Under the pieces are notes generated by a model. The model was not told where the DNA came from. It did no database searches and saw only the letters and a program-made list of their open reading frames with translations. Below, piece by piece: positions 44,227-55,000 of a stretch of 64,000 bases of DNA. The first letter of the stretch is position 1. Each line of letters starts with the position of its first letter. Both the position numbers and the translations under genes were made by a program. Source of the DNA: Mucilaginibacter celer. GTDB lineage: Bacteria; Bacteroidota; Bacteroidia; Sphingobacteriales; Sphingobacteriaceae. Location of the stretch: assembly GCF_003576455.2 (NCBI RefSeq), contig NZ_CP032869.1, forward strand, positions 5,580,001 to 5,644,000. The letters are read 5' to 3'.

Positions 44227-45303
44227 ATGAAACTTACCGTTGGCTTACTTGCCGGTGCCATACTTTCGGCATCAGCTTTAATAAACAACCCCGGCGATGA
44301 AACCATGAACCATTTCCAGGTAATTGGTTCGCACAATAGCTACAAACAGGCTATCAACCCAAAACTGTTTAAATTTTTGCAGCAGCGCGATTCGGTTGGC
44401 ATGAGCAAGATAGATTACGAGCACATCAGCCTGAGCGATCAGCTTAATTTAGGTTTAAACGCTTTAGAGATTGACGTTTATGCCGATAGCAAAGGCGGTA
44501 AATACGCGCACCCTAAAGGTTTGGATTGGGTGCCCGGCCAATCGGCTTTCGATACGCAGGGTGTAATGAAAGATCCCGGTTTTAAAGTTTTTCACATTGA
44601 GGATATTGATTTTCGGAGCAATTGCGCCACCTTTAAATTGTGCCTGCAGGAATTAAAAAAATGGAGTGATGGACATCCGGACCATAACCCCATCTACATC
44701 ACCATGAATGCCAAAGACGAGCCATCAAAAAAACCGGAGTTCACCGTTCCTGAAAAATTCACCTCCAAAACCTTTGCCGATCTGGATAAAGAGATCCTGG
44801 ATAACCTGGGCAAAAAATATTTAATTACGCCCGATGATGTACGTGGGAGCTACAAAACCCTCGAGGCCGCGGTACTGCACAACAATTGGCCAACACTTAA
44901 GGCAGCCAAAGGCAAGTTCATTTTTATTTTGGATGAAAAAGGTGAGAAAAGGGCCGCTTACATTGCCGGTCACCCATCATTAAAAGGTCGTGTGTTATTT
45001 GCCGATGCCGAGCCCGGAACCCCGGAAGCCGCTATCCACATTATGAACGATGCCAGGAAAGATCTTACACGCATTCAAAAACTGGTTAAAAAAGGCTACA
45101 TCATTCGCACCCGCGCCGACTCTGATACCGAAGAAGCCCGTGCTAATGATAAAAGCTCATTTATCGCAGCCCAAAAATCAGGCGCACAGATCATCAGTAC
45201 TGATTATTATAAAAAAAGCACCCATTTTAAATCTGATTATGTGATTAGTTTTGATGGGGGGACATATTTTAAGGCTGATCCGTTGTTTGCTTCGGGGAAG
45301 TAA
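44227..45303 (+). CDS. Ca2+-dependent phosphoinositide-specific phospholipase C family protein
   Basis: The product has 358 residues with a signal peptide (MKLTVGLLAGAILSASA). The active-site region MNHFQVIGSHNSYKQA carries His36. The pattern LNLGLNALEIDVYADSKGG and the second His in KVFHIEDIDFRSNCATF fit the family of Ca2+-dependent PI-PLCs related to the Streptomyces enzyme, in which metal-binding Glu/Asp come from the LEIDVY element. It would cleave phosphatidylinositol or related glycerophosphodiesters outside the inner membrane. Its position behind susC/susD suggests that the released headgroup or lipid is the imported ligand. Confidence 0.85.
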   Translation: MKLTVGLLAGAILSASALINNPGDETMNHFQVIGSHNSYKQAINPKLFKFLQQRDSVGMSKIDYEHISLSDQLNLGLNALEIDVYADSKGGKYAHPKGLDWVPGQSAFDTQGVMKDPGFKVFHIEDIDFRSNCATFKLCLQELKKWSDGHPDHNPIYITMNAKDEPSKKPEFTVPEKFTSKTFADLDKEILDNLGKKYLITPDDVRGSYKTLEAAVLHNNWPTLKAAKGKFIFILDEKGEKRAAYIAGHPSLKGRVLFADAEPGTPEAAIHIMNDARKDLTRIQKLVKKGYIIRTRADSDTEEARANDKSSFIAAQKSGAQIISTDYYKKSTHFKSDYVISFDGGTYFKADPLFASGK

Positions 45304-45330
45304 AACAAGCCAGTCTACATAAATTCTAAA

Positions 45331-45369
45331 CCAAAACAGGTCTTGCCAAAAGTAAGACCTGTTTTGGTT
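45331..45369 (+). terminator. terminator after the phospholipase gene
   Basis: A perfect 14-bp inverted repeat (CCAAAACAGGTCTT at 45331-45344 with its complement at 45354-45367) with a T-containing tail. Confidence 0.75.
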
Positions 45370-45445
45370 TAATACGGTTCAAAGTTAAAATCCTAAATAG
45401 CCTGGGGAAAATGGATGCATGTCATTTTTATTATTTTTGTTAGCA

Positions 45446-45922
45446 ATGAACCCTATCATAAAAATCTCACTTAAATATTTTGTGATCCAGCTGATCTGGT
45501 TATTAATTGCATTTTATGTAACCGATCAGGCCTTTGTACCAGAGGTTATCCCCTATACCCCTATCCGGCCCGGAGGCATTATTTTTGCCTTTATACCCAT
45601 ATCAACCATTATTTTTTATGAAAAAGAGGTTTTACGCACCAATGCCGATTTAACAATTGGTCGTCTTACCTTTTATGCAGCAGGTATGTGGTTTGTTACG
45701 CAGTTATGTTACCAGATTTTCAGACAATCAACATTGCCGGATAACAGGTTGCATCATTTTTTTGTGGCAATGATAGCAATGACTATCTTTAATTCCATTA
45801 TTTCTTTCCTGGTTGCCTTTCAGCTAAAAACAAAGCGAACAAAACGTTTGATGACCTTTATTGCGATCATCTGGATTTTAGCTGTCGTCCTGGTAAAGCT
45901 CTTTCCTAACCTGACTAACTGA
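45446..45922 (+). CDS. four-helix membrane protein, hypothetical
   Basis: From the ATG at 45446 the product has 158 residues and about four hydrophobic helices, starting with YFVIQLIWLLIAFYVTDQ and ending with FIAIIWILAVVLVKLF. An upstream ATG at 45419 would add only hydrophobic residues. I recognise no family. The gene converges with the antiporter gene and the two stops overlap by 8 bases. Confidence 0.6.
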   Translation: MNPIIKISLKYFVIQLIWLLIAFYVTDQAFVPEVIPYTPIRPGGIIFAFIPISTIIFYEKEVLRTNADLTIGRLTFYAAGMWFVTQLCYQIFRQSTLPDNRLHHFFVAMIAMTIFNSIISFLVAFQLKTKRTKRLMTFIAIIWILAVVLVKLFPNLTN

Positions 45923-47177
45923 GGTTACCGCTCGTTTCGTCCACAAGAGTTTTTTTCTCCCGTTCATCAATCTGCTTAACCAGTTTTTTGCCAGCCCGTT
46001 CAGTAGCGAATGAAGCCACCACGCAGGTTACAAGGATAAGGATAATAGTGCCATTTAAAATATTATCATCGATAATCTGCGCTTTAAAACCCACCAAAAT
46101 AATGGCCAGCGTAGCGGCAGCGTGCGCGCTGCTTAGCCCGAAAATAAGCGTACGCTGTGTTGGTGAATATTTAAATATTTTTTGGGTAGATAAAGCGGCC
46201 AGCCATTTGCCTAACAAAGCGCCCAATGTAAGGCTCACAGCCACAATGGTAGCCTGCGGCCCGCGGGTAAGCACACGCAAATCAACCAGCATGCCTACGC
46301 TGATGAGGAAGAACGGGATGAAGATGGCGTTACCCACAAAATCTATCCGGTGCATTAAAGCCTGCGATTGCTGCACCGCTTTGTTCAGCGCCAGCCCGGC
46401 CACAAAGGCACCGATAATAGGCTCAACCCCGCCCAGTTGCGAAAGAAAAGCCGACAGGAACACGATGAACAGCACAAATACATACGGCAATGTTTTGTTA
46501 TCCTGGTAACGGCTAAAAAACCAGCGTGCCAGGGGCGGAATCAGCACAAACATGATGAAGGCGAATATGGATAGCGAGATCATAAGTTGCAGCCAGAAGT
46601 TGAAACCCAGCCCACCATCTTTCGCGCCCATAATTACGGGTAATAAAATAAGCACAGCGGTGTCGGTAAGGATGGTGCCGCCAACGCTAATTGCTACCGC
46701 TTCATTTTTGGCTATACCGTATTTACTAACAATGGGATAAGCCACTAAGGTGTGGGTTGCAAACATGCTGGCAGTTAGCGCAGAAGTAATAAGCGGATAA
46801 CCCAGCAGGTAATAACATATTGGGAAACCGATGAGGATAGGGATGCTAAAAGTAAAAAAGCCGAATATCAGGCTGCGGTGCTTTTTCTGCTTAAACTCGG
46901 TTAAATCCAACTCGACACCGGCAATGAACATGATGTACAGTAAGCCAATGGTTGAGAATAACTCAATTGCCGCGTTCTTGGTGAGCAGGTTTAAACCATG
47001 AGGACCGATTGCTATTCCGGCCAAAATAAACCCTACTATACCCGGAAACCTAAACTTACCCATAATAATGGGCGCAAGCAAAATAATGAGGAGGATCAGC
47101 GAGAAAACGAGTACCGGGTTGCTAAATGGCAAATTGAATTGCTGTGTCAACCGGCCAAAGATATCGGCATTATGCAT
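45915..47177 (-). CDS. CPA2 family cation:proton antiporter
   Basis: The protein has 420 residues from MHNADIFGRLTQQF; a start five codons upstream at 47192 cannot be excluded. It shows 12-13 transmembrane helices of the Na+/H+ exchanger (CPA2) fold: GIVGFILAGIAIGPHGLN, LYIMFIAGVELDLTEF, VGGTILTDTAVLILLPV with the conserved Asp pair region, and PIIGAFVAGLALN. There is no TrkA-N/NAD-binding tail, so it is a short form. It begins only 23 bases after the AMP-ligase stop on the same strand and may be the last gene of the pigment operon. Confidence 0.85.
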   Translation of the reverse strand: MHNADIFGRLTQQFNLPFSNPVLVFSLILLIILLAPIIMGKFRFPGIVGFILAGIAIGPHGLNLLTKNAAIELFSTIGLLYIMFIAGVELDLTEFKQKKHRSLIFGFFTFSIPILIGFPICYYLLGYPLITSALTASMFATHTLVAYPIVSKYGIAKNEAVAISVGGTILTDTAVLILLPVIMGAKDGGLGFNFWLQLMISLSIFAFIMFVLIPPLARWFFSRYQDNKTLPYVFVLFIVFLSAFLSQLGGVEPIIGAFVAGLALNKAVQQSQALMHRIDFVGNAIFIPFFLISVGMLVDLRVLTRGPQATIVAVSLTLGALLGKWLAALSTQKIFKYSPTQRTLIFGLSSAHAAATLAIILVGFKAQIIDDNILNGTIILILVTCVVASFATERAGKKLVKQIDEREKKTLVDETSGNLS

Positions 47178-47200
47178 AGCGCAATTTAGCACATAAAGGT

Positions 47201-48502
47201 TTATTTGCGCTTATCAATAAATTTAACCGGCTTCCTAACTGCTTCCGGAAATTGCAGTTTCTGCATTTCATCGTGCTTTAAATAGGTGATATGCGGGCTT
47301 ACCCGTAGCCTGGCCTGTAAGTTGGCGCGGATCTTCCTGTCGCAGTCATCTGTATAACTAACGGGAAGCAGGTGCAGCAGCACTTCATCCATTCCTATTT
47401 CGTTGGAATATACCTCAGCCACAAAATCTTTAATCTCTTCCATACCATTCAATAAATCGAACAGCGCGGGTGGATAAAGGGTGGTGCCTTTAAATTTGAT
47501 CATCTGTTTTTTACGGCCAACGATGGATGACAGCCTGATACTGGCACGGCCGCAGGCGCATGGCTCATCATAATAATGGCAGATATCGCCTGTTTTGTAA
47601 CGCAATAAGGGCATCCCCTCTACGCCGAGGGTAGTAATAGTAACCTCGCCCGATTCGCCGGGAGTAACGGGGTTATTATGCTCATCCAATACCTCCACAA
47701 TCAACAAATCGGGTTGATGGTGACCGCCGTGGCCTTCGCCGCATTCGGTAAAAGCGGTTTGCATTTCGGTGGAGGCGTAGGTTGAGTATAGTTTAATATT
47801 CCAGGCCTCGGTTATTTTTTTGCCGAGGATATTGAGGCTAAAATCGGTGTTGCGAATATTCTCGCCTATACAAACCGCCTTTTTTACCGATGACGAATTG
47901 ATATCGATGTTATGCTCCTGCGCAAACTGGATCAGTTTTAAAATAAAGGATGGTACGGCTACAATGGCCGTTGGCTTCAACCTTAAAATGGTTTCCCATT
48001 GCAGCGACGGCACGCCCGGCCCCAAACGGATAATACCCGCGCCAATTTTACGGATGCCCGAATAATAAGCCATTCCCGCCATAAACTGCCTGTCGAGCGT
48101 TAGCATTAACTGGTATAAGTCGGCCGGCGAACCATCGGCACAGGTGAAGGAATTGTATTCGTTATAGGCAAGCCTTTCCAGATCGCCTTCGGTAAGGGAT
48201 ATGGTTACGGGGCTGCCAAGGGTGCCTGATGTAGAACTGTATTCGATGATCTCGCACCTATCCACACATAAAAAATCATCGTTGCGTTTTTGCAGATCCT
48301 CTTTGGTTGTTGTGGGGATTAAACGCAGGTCATCAAGCGTTTTGATCCGGTTGATATCAATATTGTTTGTAGCGAAAAGATCTTTATAAAACGGAGAGTT
48401 TTGGCTGAGATACGCCAGCAGTTCCTGAAGCTTTTGCTCCTGTATTTTTGCAACCTCCCGTTTTGGTTGAAATGCTAATGATTTAGGTGGATATGTGATC
48501 AC
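47201..48502 (-). CDS. AMP-dependent acyl/aryl ligase (phenylacetate-CoA ligase type)
   Basis: The 433-residue protein has the adenylate-forming pattern: YSSTSGTLGSPVTISLT (P-loop-like), IKLYSTYASTEMQTAF, and GMPLLRYKTGDICHYYDEPCACGRASIRL with the PaaK-type Cys-x-Cys loop, then IVGRKKQMIKFKG. PaaK-like ligases activate aryl acids. In flexirubin clusters this enzyme is expected to load 4-hydroxycinnamate made by the ammonia-lyase onto CoA or ACP. It overlaps the AcpS gene by 4 bases. Confidence 0.87.
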   Translation of the reverse strand: MITYPPKSLAFQPKREVAKIQEQKLQELLAYLSQNSPFYKDLFATNNIDINRIKTLDDLRLIPTTTKEDLQKRNDDFLCVDRCEIIEYSSTSGTLGSPVTISLTEGDLERLAYNEYNSFTCADGSPADLYQLMLTLDRQFMAGMAYYSGIRKIGAGIIRLGPGVPSLQWETILRLKPTAIVAVPSFILKLIQFAQEHNIDINSSSVKKAVCIGENIRNTDFSLNILGKKITEAWNIKLYSTYASTEMQTAFTECGEGHGGHHQPDLLIVEVLDEHNNPVTPGESGEVTITTLGVEGMPLLRYKTGDICHYYDEPCACGRASIRLSSIVGRKKQMIKFKGTTLYPPALFDLLNGMEEIKDFVAEVYSNEIGMDEVLLHLLPVSYTDDCDRKIRANLQARLRVSPHITYLKHDEMQKLQFPEAVRKPVKFIDKRK

Positions 48503-48876
48503 TTTTCAATAATTACCACGGCCGATGCCATTGTTTTTAAATGAGTTAATGATACCGAAATTTTAAGCGGGCCGTTGCGGTTAATAACCACGGCACTTTC
48601 GCCAATGGGTTCGAGTGAGGGTTTGCCGTTTTCGTCGTTGCTAACCTCTATTTCGTTAAAGGCAGTATCCTTTAGCCAGCCAGTGCCCAGGGCTTTAAAA
48701 AAAGCCTCCTTGGCGGCAAAGCGGGCGGCATAATGCTGATACTTGTTGGTTTTGCTTTCGCAATAAGCTATCTCCTTAGCCGAAAAAACCAGCTCACGAA
48801 AGCCCTGCTCTTTGGCAATACTGCTTTGCACACGCTCTACCTCTATCATATCAATACCTACGCCCGCTACTGTCAT
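48499..48876 (-). CDS. holo-ACP synthase (4'-phosphopantetheinyl transferase, AcpS type)
   Basis: The 125-residue protein has AcpS motifs: VGIDMIEVERVQSSI (metal-binding Asp) and YAARFAAKEAFFKALGTGW (Glu and Lys of the WxxKE-like motif), with the closing ISLTH-type element (VSLTHLKTMASAVVII). It transfers 4'-phosphopantetheine from CoA to the serine of ACP. A dedicated copy inside the pigment operon suggests that it serves the pathway ACP encoded at 61985. It overlaps both neighbours by 4 bases. Confidence 0.9.
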   Translation of the reverse strand: MTVAGVGIDMIEVERVQSSIAKEQGFRELVFSAKEIAYCESKTNKYQHYAARFAAKEAFFKALGTGWLKDTAFNEIEVSNDENGKPSLEPIGESAVVINRNGPLKISVSLTHLKTMASAVVIIEK

Positions 48877-50555
48877 GAGCTTAGTTTTTTAATGCATTTT
48901 TCAACCTGTTTTTTAATATAGTTTTCCTCGTTTACAGTGGCTATCACTTTGGTTAAAGCCGTTTTATAATAGCTGAGGGCTTTTTTGTAGTTGTTATGCT
49001 TGAAGGAATAATCGCCGGCAATTACGTAGGCATGATAAAACTGTGGGTTGCTGGCTACCACGCTATCCGGATTGATTTCGCCGCCATCAAACGCTTTTTG
49101 CTTCAGGGTGCGGTAGGTGATAAAATCGCGGTACGCCTTGGTATTTAAAAAAGTATCCTGTTTGATGGTAAGCGTGCTGTCTATCACTTCATGATCGGTT
49201 TGCATGCCCTTCATGGCGAAGATCTTTTTCAGATCGTAAGCCACAAACTGGCCCAGTTGCCATGGCGAGGTGGACACCCAAACCAACAGTTTCTGCGGCT
49301 CGAATACTACCGAGTGGTGGGCAATTAGTTGGTTCAATGCTTTTTCGTTACCCATGCCAATATCTTCGCCGTGCAGGCCGCCGCGGTCGCGTAAAATATC
49401 AACGGTTTTTTGAACAGTATTTTTACTGTCGGCATTTAGCAGTTCCATTAAGCGCTGGTAGCGGTAAGGCGAGGCGCTGTTGCTTAGCTGCACCTCGTTT
49501 TCTTTCGAGTGCGCCAGGCCCTTGCTTTGTAAATGGTTGGCGCATAAAATATAGTTTTGGTGCGGGTCGTAAACGTCCAGCGTATCTGGCGTTTTCTCGA
49601 TCACTACGGCCTTGTTATCCTCGGCCGAAGCCACCAAAAACGATTCGGACACAAACATTTTGCGTTTTTTGGCTATCGCGATGGCTTCATCGATGTTTTG
49701 GGCGTATTGCAATATCTCGCGGGCCACTAAAGATACCGGCGTGGCCGAGCCTGATGGGATGTTAGTTTTATCGGCATTGATGGTAACGCTCAGGCCTTTT
49801 TCGTTCATGCCGGATACCGCGCCTACAAAACCGCCCCAGGTAATGGTCATAAATTTATGCCCTTCGGATGGGTTGAAGAAAGCTACCATTTTATCGTGTG
49901 CGAAGTTATCGCCCACATAAAAATCAAAGTTACGGCCTACTATCATCGTACCATCTGCCGAGCGGTCGTTCCAGGTACCGAACGAGGTGCAGCCCACCAA
50001 TGCCATACTCTGCAAAGCATGACCAATATCATGCGCCGCATGGTAATTTAAAATGCGCTGATAGTTTGAGCCGATGTACTGGAATTTATCCGAAGCTGAT
50101 TTGGAGATGCCATAGATCTCCTCTTTATACTCTTCATTTACATTTTTGGCCAGGTCACGGTTAAACCAGGCGATGAAATATTTGAGAAATGAGAGGTACG
50201 ATTTTGAGGGGATGATCTTGCCTATCTGGTCGGTAAAATAAACCTCCTGGTTCACTACCAATTCTTTGCTCAGTTTGCCGTTAATTACCCCGCGCTCAAA
50301 AGGTTTGCCCGCTACATACATCTCGAACAGGCCGCTTTTGCTTTTCCTAAACCAGTTGTTGCCAATGGTATAAAATCCCGGCGAGGGTTGCTTGCGCTGT
50401 AGTTGCAAACTGCTCAAATCGGCAGGCGTGGGTGGATGTTCAATAGCTACGCAATACAGGTAAATAAAACCGATCAGCAGCAAACCCACAAATACAAGCG
50501 CTGTGTACAACAGCCTTTTCCCAAATCTTTTCCAGCTGAATTTCCGGTTACGCAT
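48873..50555 (-). CDS. C45-type (acyl-CoA:6-aminopenicillanate acyltransferase-like) hydrolase
   Basis: The product has 560 residues with an N-terminal membrane helix (residues ~14-32). A central block contains ALVGCTSFGTWNDRSADGTMIVGRNFDFYVGDNF, where Cys189 would be the N-terminal nucleophile after self-cleavage, followed by FMTITWGGFVGAVSGMNEKGLSVTINA, as in choloylglycine-hydrolase/C45 proteins. A TPR-like helical tail ends the protein (YHAYVIAGDYSFKHNNYKKALSYYKTAL). Such enzymes form or cleave amide or ester bonds. In pigment clusters the role is not settled. It overlaps the CrtI-like gene by 8 bases. Confidence 0.82.
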   Translation of the reverse strand: MRNRKFSWKRFGKRLLYTALVFVGLLLIGFIYLYCVAIEHPPTPADLSSLQLQRKQPSPGFYTIGNNWFRKSKSGLFEMYVAGKPFERGVINGKLSKELVVNQEVYFTDQIGKIIPSKSYLSFLKYFIAWFNRDLAKNVNEEYKEEIYGISKSASDKFQYIGSNYQRILNYHAAHDIGHALQSMALVGCTSFGTWNDRSADGTMIVGRNFDFYVGDNFAHDKMVAFFNPSEGHKFMTITWGGFVGAVSGMNEKGLSVTINADKTNIPSGSATPVSLVAREILQYAQNIDEAIAIAKKRKMFVSESFLVASAEDNKAVVIEKTPDTLDVYDPHQNYILCANHLQSKGLAHSKENEVQLSNSASPYRYQRLMELLNADSKNTVQKTVDILRDRGGLHGEDIGMGNEKALNQLIAHHSVVFEPQKLLVWVSTSPWQLGQFVAYDLKKIFAMKGMQTDHEVIDSTLTIKQDTFLNTKAYRDFITYRTLKQKAFDGGEINPDSVVASNPQFYHAYVIAGDYSFKHNNYKKALSYYKTALTKVIATVNEENYIKKQVEKCIKKLSS

Positions 50556-52062
50556 TTCTTATTTTTTCTATCAGGTTATCATTGCCCAGCAAAGCGCAGC
50601 AGGTTACTATACCACTCATGGCGGCACCTAAAATGCCATGTAAATTAAGGTTTTGCCCCGTGAAGTACAAGTTAGGCAGCTTGGTACGCGGTGAGATGAA
50701 GGTTTTTAAAGGGTGCTTATAATCTTTGGCAATACCATAAAGCGAGCCATCGTCATTACCAATATAATCGCGGTAGGATAACGGCGTGGCTGTATAGTAT
50801 GAGTGGATTTGCTCCCGTAAGCCCGGAAATTTTAGTTCCACATCATCCAATAAAACTTCGGCTTTGCGTTTTTTGAATTGCTCATAGGTTTCGCCGCGAA
50901 AAGCTTCGTCAGATACAGTGTTGAAAGTATCCTCCCATGGCTTCACCTCCTCGTAGCGCATATAGGCCAAAATGGTCATACCATCGGCATATTCCTTGTT
51001 TTTTGATGATGGCGTCATGAACACGGCATAGCCCAGGGGCCAGTTTTGCTGTGTATAATCGGCCATGTGCCATACCTGCCCGTCTTTAAAGCTGTAAACG
51101 TTATGGCTGAAATATTTAAACGTGTCTTTTTTAAATACAATGTTGATGGTGAAGGAGGATACCGAATTTTCCAGGCTTTTCAACCGGTTGCGGTAGACAT
51201 TTTTGATCACCGCCGAATCCGTCATTTCCAGTGTTTTTACCGGGTGGATGTTGGATATAAAATGATCGGCGTACAGCTTTTCGCCGCCTTGCAGTTCGAC
51301 GTATGTTATTTTACCTTCCTGCTCCACCAGTTTTTTTACGGCTTTGTTCCGGATAATAACGCCTCCCTTGTCGCGGATATTGCGGGCCATGAGTTTGGCT
51401 ATCTGCGAACCACCGTCAACACATTTCCAGGAGCTTTCAATATAACTGTTGAGGATAAGCGCGTGTACATACAGCGGCGTTTTATCGGCCTGCCCGGCGT
51501 ACAGCGAGTTATTACCCGCTAACACTTGCTGCAGTTTTCTATTATTGGTGATGGATGCCAAAAAAGCTTCGGTATCCACCTCCAGCACATCTGCCTTTTC
51601 ATAAAAATCATCCGACGAGCGGAGGTTATACAGCGGGAACTTATCGCAAACCTCTTTCAACTTATCGCAATAAGCACGCAAAGCACGCTCTTCATCCGGG
51701 AAATAAACCAATAACTGTTTAATGAAATTATCATAACCCTGCGCCTGCGGATACTCCACCGGGTCATTATCGATCATGATCTTATCAAAGGCATCCGGGT
51801 TTTGTTTTTCCAGTTTCAGGCCATTGATAATATCGATGTATTTAAAAATCTGGTACAGGTTCTGCCCTTTATCCAGGCCGCCAAGGTAATGCACGCCCGA
51901 ATCAAAGATCACCCTATCCCGCACATAAGTTTGCAGCGAGCCGCCAAGCTGTTTGTTTTTTTCAACAACGCAAACCCGGTAACCCTCGCGGCCAAGCATA
52001 TCGGCACAAACGAGGCCGCCCATGCCGCTGCCAACAATCAATACATCAAACTTATCGTCCAT
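50548..52062 (-). CDS. CrtI-like FAD-dependent oxidoreductase
   Basis: The 504-residue protein begins with the FAD dinucleotide-binding motif DVLIVGSGMGGLVCADMLGREGYRVCVVEKN and a phytoene-desaturase-type layout: SLQTYVRDRVIFDSGVHYLGG, an amine-oxidase-like middle, and LPNLYFTGQNLNLHGILGAAMSGIVTC at the end. It may desaturate or isomerise a polyene intermediate. Its start codon directly follows the stop of the MMPL fusion (TAAATG). Confidence 0.85.
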   Translation of the reverse strand: MDDKFDVLIVGSGMGGLVCADMLGREGYRVCVVEKNKQLGGSLQTYVRDRVIFDSGVHYLGGLDKGQNLYQIFKYIDIINGLKLEKQNPDAFDKIMIDNDPVEYPQAQGYDNFIKQLLVYFPDEERALRAYCDKLKEVCDKFPLYNLRSSDDFYEKADVLEVDTEAFLASITNNRKLQQVLAGNNSLYAGQADKTPLYVHALILNSYIESSWKCVDGGSQIAKLMARNIRDKGGVIIRNKAVKKLVEQEGKITYVELQGGEKLYADHFISNIHPVKTLEMTDSAVIKNVYRNRLKSLENSVSSFTINIVFKKDTFKYFSHNVYSFKDGQVWHMADYTQQNWPLGYAVFMTPSSKNKEYADGMTILAYMRYEEVKPWEDTFNTVSDEAFRGETYEQFKKRKAEVLLDDVELKFPGLREQIHSYYTATPLSYRDYIGNDDGSLYGIAKDYKHPLKTFISPRTKLPNLYFTGQNLNLHGILGAAMSGIVTCCALLGNDNLIEKIRNA

Positions 52063-55000
52063 TTATTGGGGCTTCCCTTCTTTTGTCATCACAAAAATAA
52101 TATTTGAGGTGTATCGGCTATTGTCAATTTGATTGCACTGCAGGCCATGTACCGCGGCAATTTCTTTTAAAGCTCTCCCTGAAATAAAGGAAAGGCCTTT
52201 ATCAACGGTTTTATTGAAGCCCAATATCCGGGTAGAGAAAACCTCGGTAAGAGCTGTGCCTTTTTGCCTTTGCTGCAGATCGGCATCACCATCTCTGATA
52301 ATCAATTTACCGCCCGGATTTAATGCGGTGATACATTTTTCTATCAAGTGCGTTTGCCGATCAGGTTGCAGGTAGTGCAGCATATCGGCCATAATGATGG
52401 CATCATATTGCTGCATTTCAAACTGCAGGGCATCGGCATACACAAAATTGATATCATCCGTTTTGCTGAAACAGTTGCTGGCAACTTCTATTTTTTCCTC
52501 ATCGTAATCAACCCCGGTAAACTCCCGTTCCGGTGCGGCAAAATGCAGCATGTAAGGCATAAAACCATAGCCGCAACCCAAATCGAGCATTTTGCCTTGT
52601 TTGGGCAGCAGATTGTGAAATACCTGGTAGTTTTTTTCCAACCGGACCTTGATACGCATATACCATTCCAGCACCGGGCCTTTGTACAGGTAATTATAAA
52701 ATAGCTGCTCGTTAAAGTAGGCCGGTTGCTCAATCTGGTCGCTTAGCTTTTGGTATTCCTGTTTAAAATAACGGTTGATATTTTTAGTACGTTCGGCATA
52801 ACCTATACCAAATGAGGTATCGTCGGCTTTTATGCGCGGCAGGTATTTGATGGTGATAGTGCCGTTCTTTAGCAGAAAATCGCCTTTGGTCATGTTGTAG
52901 CCTGTGCCGTGCAGCATAATGGGCAGGATATCCATCCCTAATTGTTCTGCCAAAAAAAATGCGCCTTTATGGAAACGCTTCATTTTGCCATCGGGCGAGC
53001 GGCTGCCTTCGGGGAAGATGACCATCGAGTAACCTTGTTTCACCTTTTCGGCAAGCTCATGAACGTTCTGTTCTACCCCTTCGGCCACCGGAAAATACCC
53101 GGCCATCCTCACAACCGCTCCAAACACCGGCGAATTCCAAACCCAATGATTGGTGAACAGGATAAGCTTAGGATGCTGCATAACGAGCGTCAGAATATCC
53201 AAAAACGATTGATGGTTACTGATCACCACGGCAGGTTTTTCAAACGGATCCTTATCCACAACACGCTTACGTATATTGGGCATAATGTACATCATCGACC
53301 AGCAGAATTTTGACAGGATGACATGATATACATACTTGCTCCGCCTGCCCTTAAAAGGATTAAGCTTGATCAGGAATAAACCGATGAAGCTTGACAACAA
53401 ACAACCGCTCACAAAATAAGTGAATGCGAAAACCGAGATCACAAAGCCGCTCAACGTCCAGGGGAATTGCTTTTTCCGCACCCTGTTCCGGATGAGCAAA
53501 TTGAACAAAAACGGGATTAAAATCTGCGCCATTACCACCACGCAAACAATCCCGATGATGGAGATCAAAGCGATAGAGCGCAAGGCCGGATGTTTGGCAA
53601 AGATCAGCACCCCCAACCCGGCCACCGTAGTAATGGCCGAAAGGAAAATAGATGATTTGTAGGATGACAGGTTTTTCTTCCCGGTTTTATATTCCTGCAG
53701 CAACCCGTCCATAATAAACAAGCTGTAGTCATCGCCCAAACCAAATATCAGGGCCGAGATAATGATGTTCACGATGTTGAATTGGATACCCAATAGCCCC
53801 ATCAAACCTAAAATCCAAATCCAGGAAATAAACATCGGGATAAAGGATACCAGCGTAAGCTCAATGCGCCCGTAAGTAAGCAGCAACACCGTAAATACCA
53901 GTAACGACGACATGATGGCGATGCTGGCAAAATCATTATTGATAATGCCTACAAAACGATTGGTAAGGTATTGTTTATCAACAACCGTAACATTCGGCAT
54001 ATCATCAAACAAGTTGTACAGTTTGGTTTTATCTTCCGGGGATATTTTAACCAGGGTGATCACACCTGCCCGGCCCGGTCGCTCGGTGATATAATCGTCC
54101 AATAAGCTTGTGCGGATACCGGCCATTTCATCCTGCCCAACAGGTCGAAAATCTTTATTGATGAGCTGTTTAAAATGATCAAAGGCCGAAGGCTTAAAAC
54201 CTAAAGCTGCACCTTCTTTAAGCAGCACAGCTATCAGCTGTTGTTTTTTTGCGGGTGTCCAGTAGTTATTCCATCGGGTAATACGGGCCTGCTGTAATGA
54301 ATCGGAAATAATGAGAGATGATACGCCCGAGTATTTTTTAACGATGTTCTTTTCTTTCAGCTGCTCTATTTGCGCCGAGAGCTTTTCGTTGGTGCGGAGA
54401 GCCCCATCAAGCGTTTTGCCTTCGACCAATAAATAAACCGATTGCAGGGCGTATTTATTGATGGCATTCAGTTTGGCTTCGGAGGCTTTGAGTTTATCGG
54501 TCATGAAATTCATGCGGGTCATGTCCGTTTCAAAGCTCACGTTGCGGGCGGTGTAGCTGAATACTACTGTTAGTATAACAATGCCGGTAATAATGAATTT
54601 ATTGTACTCGGGGTTGTAGGCCGAGAGCTTATCAATCCATGATAATTTGGCGATATGCTCATCCTGTTCTTTTTGTGATGCGATGAAATGCGGCAGGAAA
54701 ATGAGCGAGCAAAAAGAGGCGCCGATCAAGCTGAAAGCGGCAAACAGGCCCAGATCCTTCAGCATTTCCGATTCAACAAACTCCAAACAGAAAAAACCGC
54801 CGATGGTAGTAAAGCTGCCCACGGTGAGCGGCATAGCCAAGTCACGGATCACCTGTTCAATACTGCGGGTGTGGCGGTAGTGATTAAAAACATGCAATGA
54901 ATAATTTACCGCGATGCCCAGCACCACAGAACCTGTACCCAAAGCGATAACCGAAATGCTGCCCTTTACAAAATAAACCACCGCCAATGAAAACAGTGCC

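Noticed and set aside
45988..46509. Long open frame opposite the antiporter gene
   Set aside because: It is the antisense of a well-supported coding region; the product has no recognisable features.
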